A stretch of 64,000 nucleotides of DNA from Hyphomicrobiales bacterium (GCA_947454055.1 CANGIS010000002.1:108036-172035); one strand, 5' to 3'. Shown: positions 53,862 to 63,286, counted from the stretch's first letter. The notes: generated by a model not told the origin, from the letters alone. Program-made: numbers and translations.

Positions 53862-54077
53862 ATGGTCGACAATGCCTTGGCCGACCAGGCCGAACCTGAG
53901 CCAACCCGCGCCAAACCGTTAAGCCCCGCGGCGCAACGGGCGTTGGCCGAGGCCGAGGCCCGTCGGGTCGCCCTGAAAGGGGCAGCAACGCTCGCGCCGG
54001 AGGTCAATGGCCGTGACGGACCGGAGCCTGTGCGCTATGGCGATTGGGAAGTGAAGGGACTGGCCAGCGACTTTTGA
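53862..54077 (+). CDS. DUF1674 protein, succinate dehydrogenase assembly factor 4-like
   Basis: A 71-residue protein, disordered and Ala/Glu-rich at the N-terminus, ending PVRYGDWEVKGLASDF. The RYGDWE-x-KG-x-x-x-DF ending is the signature of DUF1674, the family of Sdh8/SDHAF4, which protects flavinylated SdhA before it joins SdhB. GGAG lies 9 nt before the ATG. It diverges from rsmB; no sdh genes are nearby. Confidence 0.82.
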   Translation: MVDNALADQAEPEPTRAKPLSPAAQRALAEAEARRVALKGAATLAPEVNGRDGPEPVRYGDWEVKGLASDF

Positions 54078-54146
54078 GCCGTTTGGCACGGTTCTGGCTA
54101 CAATTCGACGAAAGGACCGGCGGGTCCGGGTTTTTTGGAGTTTGGT

Positions 54147-54899
54147 GTGGGATTCGATCGGCGACAAATCATAGCGGGATTATTGGCGATGCCACTGGCA
54201 TCCTCATGGGCATCCGCGCAAGAGCAAAAGCCATGGACCTATGACGGCACCGAGGGGCCGGACAAATGGGCGGAGCTGGATCCGGCCAACCAGATCTGTT
54301 CGACCGGAGCCGAGCAATCCCCTGTCGATCTCAAAAAATATAATATCGCAGCGCTTGAACCGATCAGCTTCGATTGGAAGCCGCAACTCTTTTCGATCGT
54401 CAATAATGGCCGCTCGGTCTATGCGACCGTTGCCAAAGGCAGTTCGACCAAACTGGGCGAAGAAGAATTCGCCCTCAAGCAGATTGTATTTCATTTGCCA
54501 AGCGAGCATGCCGTCGAAGGCATTCGTCAGGCCATGGAAATCCAGTTCGTCCATACGCTGGGCGCCAAACGGCTCTTGATGGTGTCGGTGCTGCTTCGTC
54601 CCGGCGATAAAAACGACGTCTTTTTTGCCATGATGGCGAAAGCACCGGGCAAGCTTGGCACCCAGCCCTTGCAAAACCCCGTCGATGCGATGGCGCTTTT
54701 GCCTAAAACCCGCAGCCTGTTCCGGTATCGCGGCTCGCTGACGATGCCGCCCTGCACGGAAAATGTCGATTGGCTCGTTTTTGCCGAACCGGTCGAAGTC
54801 CTGCAAAGCGATATCGACACGTTCAAACAAATTTTTGCGATGAATGCGCGGCCCTTGCAGCCTATGAATCGACGGTTTTTGTTAAAGGGCGTATTATAG
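54147..54899 (+). CDS. Alpha-carbonic-anhydrase fold protein lacking two zinc ligands
   Basis: A 250-residue exported protein. GTG at 54147, six nucleotides after GGAG, gives a Tat-like leader (FDRRQIIAGLLAMPLASSWASA). The body follows the alpha-carbonic anhydrase fold: WTYDGTEGPDKWAEL, AEQSPVDL, and SLTMPPCTENVDWLVF near the C-terminus. In active enzymes the zinc is held by His94, His96 and His119 (human CA II numbers) in QFHFH and ME-x-H-x-VH. Here the sequence reads QIVFHLPSEH and MEIQFVH, so the first and third ligands are Val and Gln. The protein is therefore probably not a normal carbonic anhydrase; a ligand-binding or structural role, or a different metal, is possible. Confidence 0.82.
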   Translation: MGFDRRQIIAGLLAMPLASSWASAQEQKPWTYDGTEGPDKWAELDPANQICSTGAEQSPVDLKKYNIAALEPISFDWKPQLFSIVNNGRSVYATVAKGSSTKLGEEEFALKQIVFHLPSEHAVEGIRQAMEIQFVHTLGAKRLLMVSVLLRPGDKNDVFFAMMAKAPGKLGTQPLQNPVDAMALLPKTRSLFRYRGSLTMPPCTENVDWLVFAEPVEVLQSDIDTFKQIFAMNARPLQPMNRRFLLKGVL

Positions 54900-55005
54900 C
54901 CTTATTCACTCTTTTAGGGTTATCGGCACGACCAACCTGCCTCGGGGCCGGTTTAACGCTTTTTCTTCTTACGCAACCCGCGTGCAACGCCAGATTCAGG
55001 ATGCT

Positions 55006-55815
55006 ATGGCCTCTTCTGATCCATCCGTGATGATTGATTTGAACGGCGTCCGCTTTTCCTATGCGGACCGTCCGATCCTGCAAGGCATCGACCTGACCAT
55101 CAAGAAAGGCGAGATTGTCGCCATTATGGGCGGCTCTGGCGGCGGCAAGACAACGCTGCTCGGCTTGATGGCAGGGCGTCTCAAGCCCAGTTCGGGTTCC
55201 GTCACACTCGATGGCTTTGATGTGCCCCATCTTGGCAAGAAAGACCTGTATGCCTTGCGGCGTCGCATCGGCATGCTGTTCCAATTCGGCGCGCTTTTCA
55301 CCGATCTCACGGTCTTTGACAATGTCGCCTTCCCCTATCGCGAACAAACCGATCTGCCTGAAGCCATGATCCAGGCGCTTGTGCTGATGAAGCTCGAAGC
55401 CGTGGGCTTGCGGGGCGCCCATCGTCTGATGCCGTCCGAATTATCAGGCGGTATGGCGCGGCGGGTAGCCCTTGCGCGCGCCGTCGCCCTCGATCCCGCC
55501 CTCATGCTCTATGATGAGCCCTTTACCGGCCTTGATCCGATTTCCGTCGGTATCATCGGCCGATTGATCAAACGGCTTAACCGTGCGCTTGGCATGACCT
55601 CCATCATTGTAACCCACGATCTCAACGAGACCTTGCGTCTGGCGGATCGCGTCATCGTGCTGTCGGGCGGTAAAGTGCACCGCGATATGGCCCCCGATGA
55701 AATTCGGGAAACAGAGGATCCGTTCATTCGCCAATTCGCCGACGGATTGCCCGACGGGCCCGTGCCGTTCCACTATCCCGCCGAGGATTATCTGACGGAG
55801 CTGATGGGATCATGA
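55006..55815 (+). CDS. mlaF: Mla lipid transport system, ATP-binding protein
   Basis: ABC ATPase of 269 residues for retrograde phospholipid transport between outer and inner membrane. Walker A is GGSGGGKT at 42-49, the Q loop has [21 protein letters not shown] (typical of MlaF), the signature is LSGGMARR and Walker [18 protein letters not shown] is 5 nt before the ATG at 55006; a GTG 24 nt upstream is also in frame. It overlaps mlaE by 4 bp and opens a six-gene operon. Confidence 0.94.
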   Translation: MASSDPSVMIDLNGVRFSYADRPILQGIDLTIKKGEIVAIMGGSGGGKTTLLGLMAGRLKPSSGSVTLDGFDVPHLGKKDLYALRRRIGMLFQFGALFTDLTVFDNVAFPYREQTDLPEAMIQALVLMKLEAVGLRGAHRLMPSELSGGMARRVALARAVALDPALMLYDEPFTGLDPISVGIIGRLIKRLNRALGMTSIIVTHDLNETLRLADRVIVLSGGKVHRDMAPDEIRETEDPFIRQFADGLPDGPVPFHYPAEDYLTELMGS

Positions 55816-56609
55816 CGGGACGGATGGCCGCAATCTTGGAGTCCCTTGGACATCTCCTCACCGGTCGGCTGGACCGGCTGGGGCTCGCCGCGCGTTTTGC
55901 CGGTGCGCTCGTCCTTGTGCTGTGGATGTCCATCCGCCGGACATCTCTCATCATCCGCGAACTCTATTTTTCGGGCGTGCGGTCGCTGTCGATCATCGCC
56001 GTTTCAGGGCTCTTTGTCGGCATGGTGCTGGCCGTGCAAGGCTATGAAGTGCTGCAACGCTATGGCTCGACCGAATCGCTGGGCGTGATTGTCGCTTTGT
56101 CGCTGGTCCGCGAGCTCGGACCGGTGGTGACCGCACTGTTGTTTGCCGGTCGGGCGAGTTCGGCGGTCACCGCCGAGATTGGCCTGATGCGCGCCACCGA
56201 GCAATTGGCGGCCATGGATATGATGGCGGTCGATCCGCTGTCGCGCGTCATCGCCCCGCGCTTTTTGGCCGCGATCGTGTCCATGCCGCTTCTGGCCGCG
56301 ATCTTTTCGGTGGCCGGCATCATTGGCGCCTGGATCATCGGCGTTCAATTGATCGGGATTGACGACGGGGCATTCTGGTCGCAAATGCAGGCCAGCGTCG
56401 ATGTCCGGATCGACGTTTTGGACGGATTGCTGAAAAGCATCGTGTTTGGAACAGCGGTTGGGTTGATCTCGGTGTTTGAGGGCTACTTCGCCGCACCAAC
56501 GGCGGAAGGCATAGCAAGTGCCACCACGCGAACCGTGGTGATCTCGTCGCTTTCGGTTCTGATGCTCGATCTTGTGTTAACGGTGATGATGTTTCGGGGG
56601 CTAAGCTGA
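55812..56609 (+). CDS. mlaE: Mla lipid transport system, permease
   Basis: Inner-membrane permease of 265 residues with the MlaE/YrbE domain: [79 protein letters not shown] and a C-terminal [14 protein letters not shown] helix. Starts in an ATGA overlap with mlaF and shares one base with mlaD. Confidence 0.95.
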   Translation: MTGRMAAILESLGHLLTGRLDRLGLAARFAGALVLVLWMSIRRTSLIIRELYFSGVRSLSIIAVSGLFVGMVLAVQGYEVLQRYGSTESLGVIVALSLVRELGPVVTALLFAGRASSAVTAEIGLMRATEQLAAMDMMAVDPLSRVIAPRFLAAIVSMPLLAAIFSVAGIIGAWIIGVQLIGIDDGAFWSQMQASVDVRIDVLDGLLKSIVFGTAVGLISVFEGYFAAPTAEGIASATTRTVVISSLSVLMLDLVLTVMMFRGLS

Positions 56610-57082
56610 TGAATCGGTCCAGATTTGACATTGCCGTAGGCTTTTTTGTCGCCCTTGGCCTTCTGGCCATGGTGTTTATGGCGTTAAAGGTCGGCAATCT
56701 TGCCAGTTTCGACAACGGTACCGGCTATGCGCTCGAAGCGCATTTCGACAATATTGGCGGCTTGAAGGTCCGTGCGCCGGTGAAAAGCGCCGGCGTTGTG
56801 GTCGGCCGCGTCGAATCGGTCGGGCTCGATCAGGATACCTATGAAGCCGTCGTCCGCCTCCGCATTTACCCGAATTTTCGTTTCTCGAAAGACACGATCG
56901 GCTCGATTCTCACCTCGGGGCTGCTGGGTGAACAATATGTGGGCTTGGAACCTGGCGGGGATCCTGTATATCTCGGCAATGGCGACCGCTTGGGCAAAAC
57001 CCAGTCCGCCATGATTTTGGAAAAACTCATCAGCCAGTTTCTTTTTAGCAAGGCGGCGGAAACGCCGGCAAAGGTTCCATGA
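56609..57082 (+). CDS. mlaD: Mla lipid transport system, MCE-domain protein
   Basis: A 157-residue protein with one N-terminal transmembrane helix (IAVGFFVALGLLAMVFMALKV) and one MCE domain (YALEAHFDNIGGLKVRAPVKSAGVVVGRVESVGLD, then ILTSGLLGEQYVGLEPGG). MlaD forms a hexameric ring in the periplasm on the MlaFEB complex. It is a short member, with little sequence after the MCE domain. It overlaps mlaA by 4 bp. Confidence 0.94.
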   Translation: MNRSRFDIAVGFFVALGLLAMVFMALKVGNLASFDNGTGYALEAHFDNIGGLKVRAPVKSAGVVVGRVESVGLDQDTYEAVVRLRIYPNFRFSKDTIGSILTSGLLGEQYVGLEPGGDPVYLGNGDRLGKTQSAMILEKLISQFLFSKAAETPAKVP

Positions 57083-57840
57083 AACGTCTTGTAGCCTCTT
57101 TAGCCCTTCTCGCGGCGCTTGCGCCGGCGCTGGCCTCCGCTGCGCCGCTTAAAAAAGCGAAGCCTGTGGCTGTTGCGGCCCCTATCGTCGAAGACGAGGA
57201 ACCCGCCGCGCCGAATGACGCGCTGGAGCCGTTGAATCGGGTCACCTTTGCCCTCAATGACGGCATCGACATGGTGCTCGTCAATCCGCTTGTGACGCTT
57301 TGGAACGGCGTGATGCCCAGCTTTGTGCGCACCGGCGTCAGCAATTTTTTCAACAATCTTGACGATGTCTATGTCGGCGTAAACCATGTGCTGCAGGGCA
57401 ATGGAAGTGCTGCGGGGGCCGATTTTGAACGCGTCGCCGTCAATACAACCGTCGGCCTTGGTGGTTTGTTCGATGTTGGTGCAAAAATGGGCCTTCATAA
57501 AGTCGATGGCGATTTCGGTCAGACCTTGGGCGCATGGGGGCTACCGACCGGCCCCTATCTGATTCTGCCCTTGCTCGGCCCCTCAACCTTGCGGGAAACC
57601 GCCGGGCGGAGCGTGCGCGTAATGACCGATCCGCGCAGCTATATGGATTCCGTCCCCTCTTATTCGCTGATGGGCATCGAATACCTTCAGACCCGCGCGG
57701 ATACAAAGGCGAATGAAGGGCTTATTGCCGCTTCGAGCCTTGACCGTTATGTCTTCGTGCGAAACCTCTATCTGCAGAAGCGGGCTTTGCTCGTCAAATC
57801 CGCGCGTGACAAGACGTCATCGGCTGCGGCCACTAACTGA
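57079..57840 (+). CDS. mlaA: Outer-membrane lipid asymmetry protein MlaA (VacJ)
   Basis: A 253-residue VacJ/MlaA protein. DALEPLNRVTFALNDGIDMVLVNPL, RTGVSNFFNNLDDVYVGVNHVLQG, TVGLGGLFDVGAKMGL and GQTLGAWGLPTGPYLILPLLGPSTLRETAGR are family motifs. The signal peptide (MKRLVASLALLAALAPALASA) has no lipobox Cys, unlike Escherichia coli MlaA, so it may reach the outer membrane without a lipid anchor. Being inside the mla operon, between mlaD and mlaC, supports a dedicated Mla function. Confidence 0.93.
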   Translation: MKRLVASLALLAALAPALASAAPLKKAKPVAVAAPIVEDEEPAAPNDALEPLNRVTFALNDGIDMVLVNPLVTLWNGVMPSFVRTGVSNFFNNLDDVYVGVNHVLQGNGSAAGADFERVAVNTTVGLGGLFDVGAKMGLHKVDGDFGQTLGAWGLPTGPYLILPLLGPSTLRETAGRSVRVMTDPRSYMDSVPSYSLMGIEYLQTRADTKANEGLIAASSLDRYVFVRNLYLQKRALLVKSARDKTSSAAATN

Positions 57841-57860
57841 TCCAGGGACGATAGGGCATC

Positions 57861-58493
57861 ATGATGCGGCGCTTCCTCGGCCACCTGACCCATGCGATCA
57901 CATCCGTGTGCTTGTGCACGATGGTCATCACCGGACTGGCTATTTCTTCCGCCCGTGCCGAGGTGCAGGCCCCCGACGATTTGGTGGGTAAACTGGCCGT
58001 TGAAATGACACAGGCCGTCCGCTCCGATCCCGAATTGCAAAATCCCGGTTCGCTTAAAATTTCCGATTTCGTCCAGAAAAACATCGTGCCGCGGTTCGAT
58101 TTCGATCGCATCACCCAGATCGCGATGGGACGCAACTGGAACAAAGCCGATCCCGCGCAGCAAAAGCAGATCGTCATCGAGTTCGGCCGGCTGCTGACCC
58201 GCACCTATTCCAACGCGATTGCAAACCTGAAAGATCTCGATGTCGAGGTTAAAGCAACGCGCGTTACGACGCCCAACGCCGATGTCACGGTGAAAACGCA
58301 AATGATCGGCCGCGCCCAACCGGTTGCCATCGATTACGGCCTGATCAACGGTCCGGCTGGTTGGAAAGTCTATGATGTGACGGTCGAGGGCATCAGTCTG
58401 GTCGCCGCCTATCGCGATGAATTCAACGGTCTTGTGACATCGTCGGGTGTTCAGGGCGTGATTGACGCCCTCAAGAAAAAGAACGGCGAATAA
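57861..58493 (+). CDS. mlaC: Periplasmic phospholipid-binding protein MlaC
   Basis: A 210-residue Ttg2D/MlaC protein that carries phospholipids between MlaA and MlaD. The signal peptide is about residues 1-36 (ends SSARA). The mature part has ISDFVQKNIVPRFDFDRITQIAMGRNWNKADPAQQKQIVIEFGRLLTRTYSNAI and the C-terminal GPAGWKVYDVTVEGISLVAAYRDEF, the MlaC signature. 20 bp after mlaA. Confidence 0.94.
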   Translation: MMRRFLGHLTHAITSVCLCTMVITGLAISSARAEVQAPDDLVGKLAVEMTQAVRSDPELQNPGSLKISDFVQKNIVPRFDFDRITQIAMGRNWNKADPAQQKQIVIEFGRLLTRTYSNAIANLKDLDVEVKATRVTTPNADVTVKTQMIGRAQPVAIDYGLINGPAGWKVYDVTVEGISLVAAYRDEFNGLVTSSGVQGVIDALKKKNGE

Positions 58494-58496
58494 GCC

Positions 58497-58784
58497 ATGG
58501 TGGCTCACGTCATCGCCCCCACCGGTTCCTTGACGATGGCCACCGCCGCTCGCCCGTTCCGCGCGATCGAGAAACTTCCCCGTGGCACCGACATTCTTAT
58601 CGATTTATCCGGCGTCGAGCGGGCCGACTCAAGCGCCTTGGCGCTGGTGATCGCGGCGGTGCAAAACGGCCGCAAAGCCGGCCAGACCATCCGGCTTTCC
58701 GCGCTTCCGGACCATATCAAGCCGTTTACGGAGATTTACGGCCTCGCTGAAGCGTTCGATCGGCTGGCGCAATCAGGCGCCTAA
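58497..58784 (+). CDS. mlaB: STAS-domain protein MlaB
   Basis: A 95-residue STAS domain, with the phosphorylation-like loop ILIDLSGVERADSSALALV at residues 35-53. MlaB binds MlaF and is needed for activity of the MlaFEDB complex. It starts 3 bp after the mlaC stop and is the last gene of the operon. It converges with frcR. Confidence 0.9.
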   Translation: MVAHVIAPTGSLTMATAARPFRAIEKLPRGTDILIDLSGVERADSSALALVIAAVQNGRKAGQTIRLSALPDHIKPFTEIYGLAEAFDRLAQSGA

Positions 58785-58793
58785 AGGGCACGG

Positions 58794-60023
58794 TTAGCCG
58801 GCGTCGTGCAGCATCGGGGTCGAAACCAGCATGAATTTGTCGAAAAACGGCAGACACGCACCCCCGATCGCCCGCGCCTGATTGCCCACGGTCCCTTCGA
58901 TGACGTGTGGCGCGACAAGCCCGCTCAGATTGAGTTTGTCGAGGGCCTTCTGCGTCGCATGCACGATCCGCGACCGCACATCATCCGGAAATCCGCCATC
59001 AATCACGATCGCCGAAAAATCGATCACAGCGCATGAGCCGACAATGGCCTTTGCCAGATGGGGAGCAATCTCCTCAATCCAGTCGTCGATGAAATCGGCA
59101 AAGAGCGCCCATCCGCCCGCCTGGTTCCAGATGGGCGAGGGATCCAGTCCCGCAGCCCTGATCCGAGCTTCCAGATTGGCAGCCGACGCCACATCGATCA
59201 ATTGGGCCGCTTTACCATCGGCGCCCGTTACCGGAAAAGATCCGATCGCGCCGGCATTGCCCGACGGTCCCGTAAAGACGCCCCCGTTGAGCACCACGCC
59301 GCCGCCGATGAAAAAGCCGATAAACAGATAGAGGTAATTGGGAAATTCGTAGCCGCGACCAAAGACAAATTCGGCACCACAGGCCGCCGTCGCGTCATTC
59401 TGCAAATAGACCGGAAACGGCATATCGCTGTCGATGGCTTGAACCAGATCGTTCGAGCGCCAGGAATCCATCGCCCCCGCCGGCGCGCCGATACCTTCTT
59501 CCCATTGCCAGAGTTCAAACGGCGAAGCGATACCAAGGCCCGCAATCCGTGCCCGCTCGGAGGCTGACAGCTCGGCCAGAACCGCCGCCACACTGCGACG
59601 GGTAAAATCAATGATCGCATCGGGCATGGGCCAAGCATAGGCCTCGCGGAAGGAGTGCCGGACATTACCGACAAAATCGATCAGCACCAATTCCACGCTG
59701 CGCCGTCCGATTTTGACGCCGAACGAAAAAGCGCCGTCGGCCGCCAGCGCCATAGGCGTCGAAGGTTGGCCGATCTTTCCCCGCAACACGGTACCGCGCT
59801 GCACCAGACCATCTTCCTCCAACCGCCGGATGATCACCGAAATCGCCTGCGCCGAAAGACCCGTCAGCCGCGAGGTTTGCGCCTTCGTCAGGCGGCCATG
59901 GCGGCGAATAAGCGTCAGTAACAACCGCTCGTTGTACGCGCGTACATCCGCCTGCTTCGTTCCACGCCCTGACGCGCCTGGCCAAAGCAAGGAACCTGTT
60001 GATATTTCCGTCGAGACCGACAC
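58794..60023 (-). CDS. frcR: ROK-family transcriptional regulator of fructose transport
   Basis: A 409-residue ROK repressor with an N-terminal winged helix (LLLTLIRRHGRLTKAQTSRLTGLSAQAISVIIRRLEEDGLV) and a sugar-kinase-like ROK domain (FGVKIGRRSVELVLIDF, QNDATAACGAEFVFGRG, FIGFFIGGGVVLNGGVF). A TTG at 60038 is in frame, but the GTG at 60023 has GAGGGG 7 nt upstream. It diverges from frcB; in Sinorhizobium FrcR lies in the same place and controls the fructose operon. The sugar ligand is inferred from this synteny. Confidence 0.88.
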   Translation of the reverse strand: MSVSTEISTGSLLWPGASGRGTKQADVRAYNERLLLTLIRRHGRLTKAQTSRLTGLSAQAISVIIRRLEEDGLVQRGTVLRGKIGQPSTPMALAADGAFSFGVKIGRRSVELVLIDFVGNVRHSFREAYAWPMPDAIIDFTRRSVAAVLAELSASERARIAGLGIASPFELWQWEEGIGAPAGAMDSWRSNDLVQAIDSDMPFPVYLQNDATAACGAEFVFGRGYEFPNYLYLFIGFFIGGGVVLNGGVFTGPSGNAGAIGSFPVTGADGKAAQLIDVASAANLEARIRAAGLDPSPIWNQAGGWALFADFIDDWIEEIAPHLAKAIVGSCAVIDFSAIVIDGGFPDDVRSRIVHATQKALDKLNLSGLVAPHVIEGTVGNQARAIGGACLPFFDKFMLVSTPMLHDAG

Positions 60024-60098
60024 GGCATTTCCCCTCAACCGTCCCGCAGGAACGGTCGTGTATGTTTTTCAGCCTTAAGCCAAACAAATCCCATTAAA

Positions 60099-60125
60099 TA
60101 AATCAAGTTGATTTAATCATTGACA
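60099..60125. promoter_or_regulatory. frcR/frcB operator palindrome and candidate -35
   Basis: TAAATCAAGTTGATTTA (60099-60115) is a perfect palindrome with 8-bp arms around one G. A TTGACA starts at 60120, immediately beside it, and could be the -35 element of the frcB promoter, with a weak -10 (TCGCTA or similar) about 18 bp on. ROK repressors such as NagC and Mlc bind AT-rich dyads at this kind of position. Confidence 0.6.
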
Positions 60126-60247
60126 TCGCCTTGTTTTCGATGTTCGCTAAACGCTGAGATCGGGGGGTGGCAGTGGCTGCAACCCGTCATTCTCGTTATG
60201 TCGAGATCGGCGCTCAGCCGGCTCATTTGGATTTTAGGGAGGCACTC

Positions 60248-61270
60248 TTGAACAAGACTCTTGTCACATCTCTGCTCGGCGCCATTGCAATGGGCGCGCT
60301 TTTTGCTGCTCCTGCCAGCGCTGCTGACGTCGGCGCATGCTTGATCACCAAGAACAACACCAATCCTTTCTTCGTGAAGATGAAAGAAGGCGCGACGAAG
60401 GGCGCCGCCGATGCAGGCATCAAGCTCTCGGCCTACGCCGGTGTTAAGGACGGCGATGCCGCTCCGCAGATCTCCGCCATCGAAAACTGCATTGCTTCGG
60501 GCGCGAAGGGTATCCTGATCACCGCTTCGAACGATTCGGTCATTCCTGCTCTGAAGAAGGCCCGCGCTGCTGGTCTCCTCGTCATCGCTCTTGACACGCC
60601 AATCGGCGACAAGGATGCGACCGACATGACCTTTGCAACCGACAACTATCAGGCCGGTATCCTCATTGGTCAGTGGGCCAAGGCAACGCTTGGCGACAAG
60701 GCCAAGGACGCCCGCATCGGCATGCTCGACATCAACAAGGACAACATCTCGGTCGACGTTGCACGCGACACGGGCTTCCTTGCTGGCTTCGGCATCGACG
60801 TTCCAAACAAGAAAGTCATGGGCTCCGAAAAGGACCCACGCGTGATCGGCCATCAGTCGTCGGATGCTAACCCAGAAGGCGGCGTGAAGAGCGTTGAGAA
60901 CCTTCTCGCGAAGGATCCGAACATGAACGTCGTTTACACGATCAACGAGCCAGCAGCTGAAGGCGCTTTCCAGGCGCTCAAGAAGGCCGGCAAGGAAAAG
61001 GGCGTGTTGATTGTATCGGTTGACGGTGGCTGCCCAGGCGTGAAGAGCGTTGCTTCGGGCGTGATCGGCGCGACCTCGCAGCAGTATCCGCTTTTGATGG
61101 CCTCCAAAGGCATCGAAGCCATTGCAGCGTTCGCCAAGGACGGCACGAAGCCTAAGGCTTCCGACGGCCTCGACTTCTTCAACACGGGCGTGAACCTCAT
61201 CACCGACAAGCCAGCCGCTGGCGTTCCTTCGATCGACACGAAGGAAGGCACCGCGAAGTGCTGGGGCTAA
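60248..61270 (+). CDS. frcB: Fructose ABC transporter, substrate-binding protein
   Basis: A 340-residue periplasmic binding protein of the ribose-like (CUT2) type. Start is TTG at 60248, 5 nt after AGGGAGG, giving a normal signal peptide ([26 protein letters not shown]). [46 protein letters not shown] and [25 protein letters not shown] follow, as in rhizobial FrcB. Codon use is strongly biased, as expected for an abundant protein. A strong hairpin separates it from frcC. Confidence 0.93.
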   Translation: MNKTLVTSLLGAIAMGALFAAPASAADVGACLITKNNTNPFFVKMKEGATKGAADAGIKLSAYAGVKDGDAAPQISAIENCIASGAKGILITASNDSVIPALKKARAAGLLVIALDTPIGDKDATDMTFATDNYQAGILIGQWAKATLGDKAKDARIGMLDINKDNISVDVARDTGFLAGFGIDVPNKKVMGSEKDPRVIGHQSSDANPEGGVKSVENLLAKDPNMNVVYTINEPAAEGAFQALKKAGKEKGVLIVSVDGGCPGVKSVASGVIGATSQQYPLLMASKGIEAIAAFAKDGTKPKASDGLDFFNTGVNLITDKPAAGVPSIDTKEGTAKCWG

Positions 61271-61302
61271 TCAACTCGATCTTATGATGTCTTGACTAAT
61301 TT

Positions 61303-61328
61303 GGGGGGCGATCGTCTGATCGCCCCCC
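61303..61328 (+). terminator. GC-rich hairpin between frcB and frcC
   Basis: GGGGGGCGATC (61303-61313) and GATCGCCCCCC (61318-61328) form an 11-bp stem with a 4-nt loop and no T run. It probably protects the frcB 3' end or weakens read-through, so that the binding protein is made in excess. Confidence 0.68.
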
Positions 61329-61421
61329 AGATAATTGGAAGTAAGCCGCACCCTTCAGCGTGCGCACGCTAGCCCCGGAGATCGGAGGCTGTCGTAAAAG
61401 TGATGGAATGGGAACACGCCA

Positions 61422-62504
61422 ATGAGCGCGAATTCTGAACCTCAAAAAACAATCTCGGATTTTGAAGCCGTTCTCGAAAAGGCAGATACGTCTGTCGCCT
61501 CCTTCGAGCAGGACCGGAATAGCCCGCTGGACGTGTTGCGCGATTTTCTGCGGACGACACCAACCGCGATCCCCGCCGGCGTTTTGATCCTGAGCGTGCT
61601 CGGATTTGGTCTCGTTGCGCACAATTTTCTTAAACTGAGCACATTGTCCCTGGTGCTTCAGCAAGTCACCGTTACCGGCATTATCGCCATTGCCCAGACG
61701 ATGATCATCCTGACTGCAGGCATTGATCTGGCGGTCGGCCAGCTGATGGTTTTATGCTCGCTGGTGATGGGTAAACTCGCTGTCGAAATGGGCTGGCCCG
61801 CCTGGATCGCGATTGCCATCGGGTTTCTTGCCGGTGGCGCCATGGGGTGCCTGAATGGCGTCTTTGTCGCCTATTGGCGACTGCCGCCCTTCATCGTTAC
61901 GCTCGGCACGCTCGGCATCTTCAAAACCTTGAAGCTTTGGTATTCGGGCTCAGAATCGATCCGCGCTTCGGATATTGAGGAAACAGCTCCCTTCCTCGAT
62001 TTTTTTGGGCAAACCATCAAGCTCGGTGCGGGCGCTGAAATCACCTATGGCGGCATTGCCCTCGTTGTGACGGCGATCGGCGCTTGGTATGTGCTTAACC
62101 GCACGCCGTGGGGTCGCCATGTTCACGCGGTCGGCGATGATCCCGACTCGGCCTTGCTCGCCGGTATCCAGACCAAGCGGGTGCTGTTATCGGTTTACGT
62201 CGTTGCTGGCCTCGTCTGCGCCTTTGGCGCATGGATATCCATCGGCCGCGTCGGCACGATCAATCCCGAGAGCTTTGATCAGGTCAATCTCGACTCGATC
62301 ACCGCAACCGTGATCGGCGGAACCTCGCTCTTTGGCGGACGCGGTTCGCTGTTCGGCTCGGTGCTGGGCGCGCTGATCGTCGGCGTGTTCTCAACCGGTC
62401 TGGCGCTCGCGGGCGTCGATTCCTACTGGCAATATTTGACCATCGGCGTCCTCATCATTCTCGCCGTGGCGATCGATCAATGGTTGCGGAGGGCTACCCA
62501 GTGA
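61422..62504 (+). CDS. frcC: Fructose ABC transporter, permease
   Basis: A 360-residue CUT2 permease with a polar N-terminal extension of about 50 residues and then eight to ten transmembrane segments. GIIAIAQTMIILTAGIDLAVGQLM, GCLNGVFVAYWRLPPFIVTLGTLGIFKTL and the C-terminal GGTSLFGGRGSLFGSVLGALIVGVF are typical. Its stop overlaps the frcA GTG. The N-terminal extension before the first helix is also seen in rhizobial FrcC. Confidence 0.93.
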   Translation: MSANSEPQKTISDFEAVLEKADTSVASFEQDRNSPLDVLRDFLRTTPTAIPAGVLILSVLGFGLVAHNFLKLSTLSLVLQQVTVTGIIAIAQTMIILTAGIDLAVGQLMVLCSLVMGKLAVEMGWPAWIAIAIGFLAGGAMGCLNGVFVAYWRLPPFIVTLGTLGIFKTLKLWYSGSESIRASDIEETAPFLDFFGQTIKLGAGAEITYGGIALVVTAIGAWYVLNRTPWGRHVHAVGDDPDSALLAGIQTKRVLLSVYVVAGLVCAFGAWISIGRVGTINPESFDQVNLDSITATVIGGTSLFGGRGSLFGSVLGALIVGVFSTGLALAGVDSYWQYLTIGVLIILAVAIDQWLRRATQ

Positions 62505-63286
62505 GTGAACAGCACCCAGTTTTATCGGCGCGCGGCCTTTCCAAGCGCTATGGCCATGTTGTCGCCCTCAACAATGCCGATTTCGACCTGTATCCCGGCG
62601 AAATTCTGGCCGTGATCGGCGATAACGGCGCAGGCAAGACGACGCTGATCAAGGCGTTGACGGGAGCCATCACGCCCGATCATGGCGAAATTCGCCTCAA
62701 TGGTGAGGTGGTTCATTTCCGTTCGCCACAGGATGCGCGTGCCTTGGGCATCGAGACCGTTTACCAGAATTTGGCGTTGTCACCGGCGCTTTCGATTTCG
62801 GAAAACATGTTTTTGGGCCGGGAGCGGCTCAAGCCCGGCCTTCTGGGCAAGCTGCTCTGGACGCTTGACCGGTCGGGCATGAACCAGTTCGCGCGCGAAA
62901 AACTCAGCGAGCTTGGGCTTTTGACGATTCAAAACATCGAGCAACCGGTTGAATCGCTCTCGGGCGGCCAGCGTCAGGGCGTAGCCGTTGCGCGTGCCGC
63001 AGCCTTCGGATCGCGCGTCATCATCATGGATGAGCCGACCGCCGCTTTGGGTGTCAAAGAATCGCGTCGCGTGCTCGAACTGATTCTCGACGTGAAAAAG
63101 CGCGGCATGCCGATTGTGCTGATTTCGCACAATATGCCGCATGTCTTCGAAGTCGCGGATCGTATCCACATCAACCGGCTCGGCCGGCGTCTGTGCGTGA
63201 TCAATCCGAAAGACTATTCGATGGCGGATGCCGTAGCCTTCATGACGGGCGCCAAAGAACCCCCGCCTGAAACCGTGGCGGCTTGA
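62501..63286 (+). CDS. frcA: Fructose ABC transporter, ATP-binding protein
   Basis: A single-domain ABC ATPase of 261 residues; most CUT2 importers use a double ATPase, so the short form is a mark of the Frc group. Walker A is GDNGAGKT at 41-48, then TVYQNLALSPALSISENMFLG, the signature SLSGGQRQ and Walker B VIIMDEPTAALG. GTG at 62501 overlaps the frcC stop and has GGAGGG at good spacing. It precedes frcK by 6 bp. Confidence 0.93.
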   Translation: MSEQHPVLSARGLSKRYGHVVALNNADFDLYPGEILAVIGDNGAGKTTLIKALTGAITPDHGEIRLNGEVVHFRSPQDARALGIETVYQNLALSPALSISENMFLGRERLKPGLLGKLLWTLDRSGMNQFAREKLSELGLLTIQNIEQPVESLSGGQRQGVAVARAAAFGSRVIIMDEPTAALGVKESRRVLELILDVKKRGMPIVLISHNMPHVFEVADRIHINRLGRRLCVINPKDYSMADAVAFMTGAKEPPPETVAA

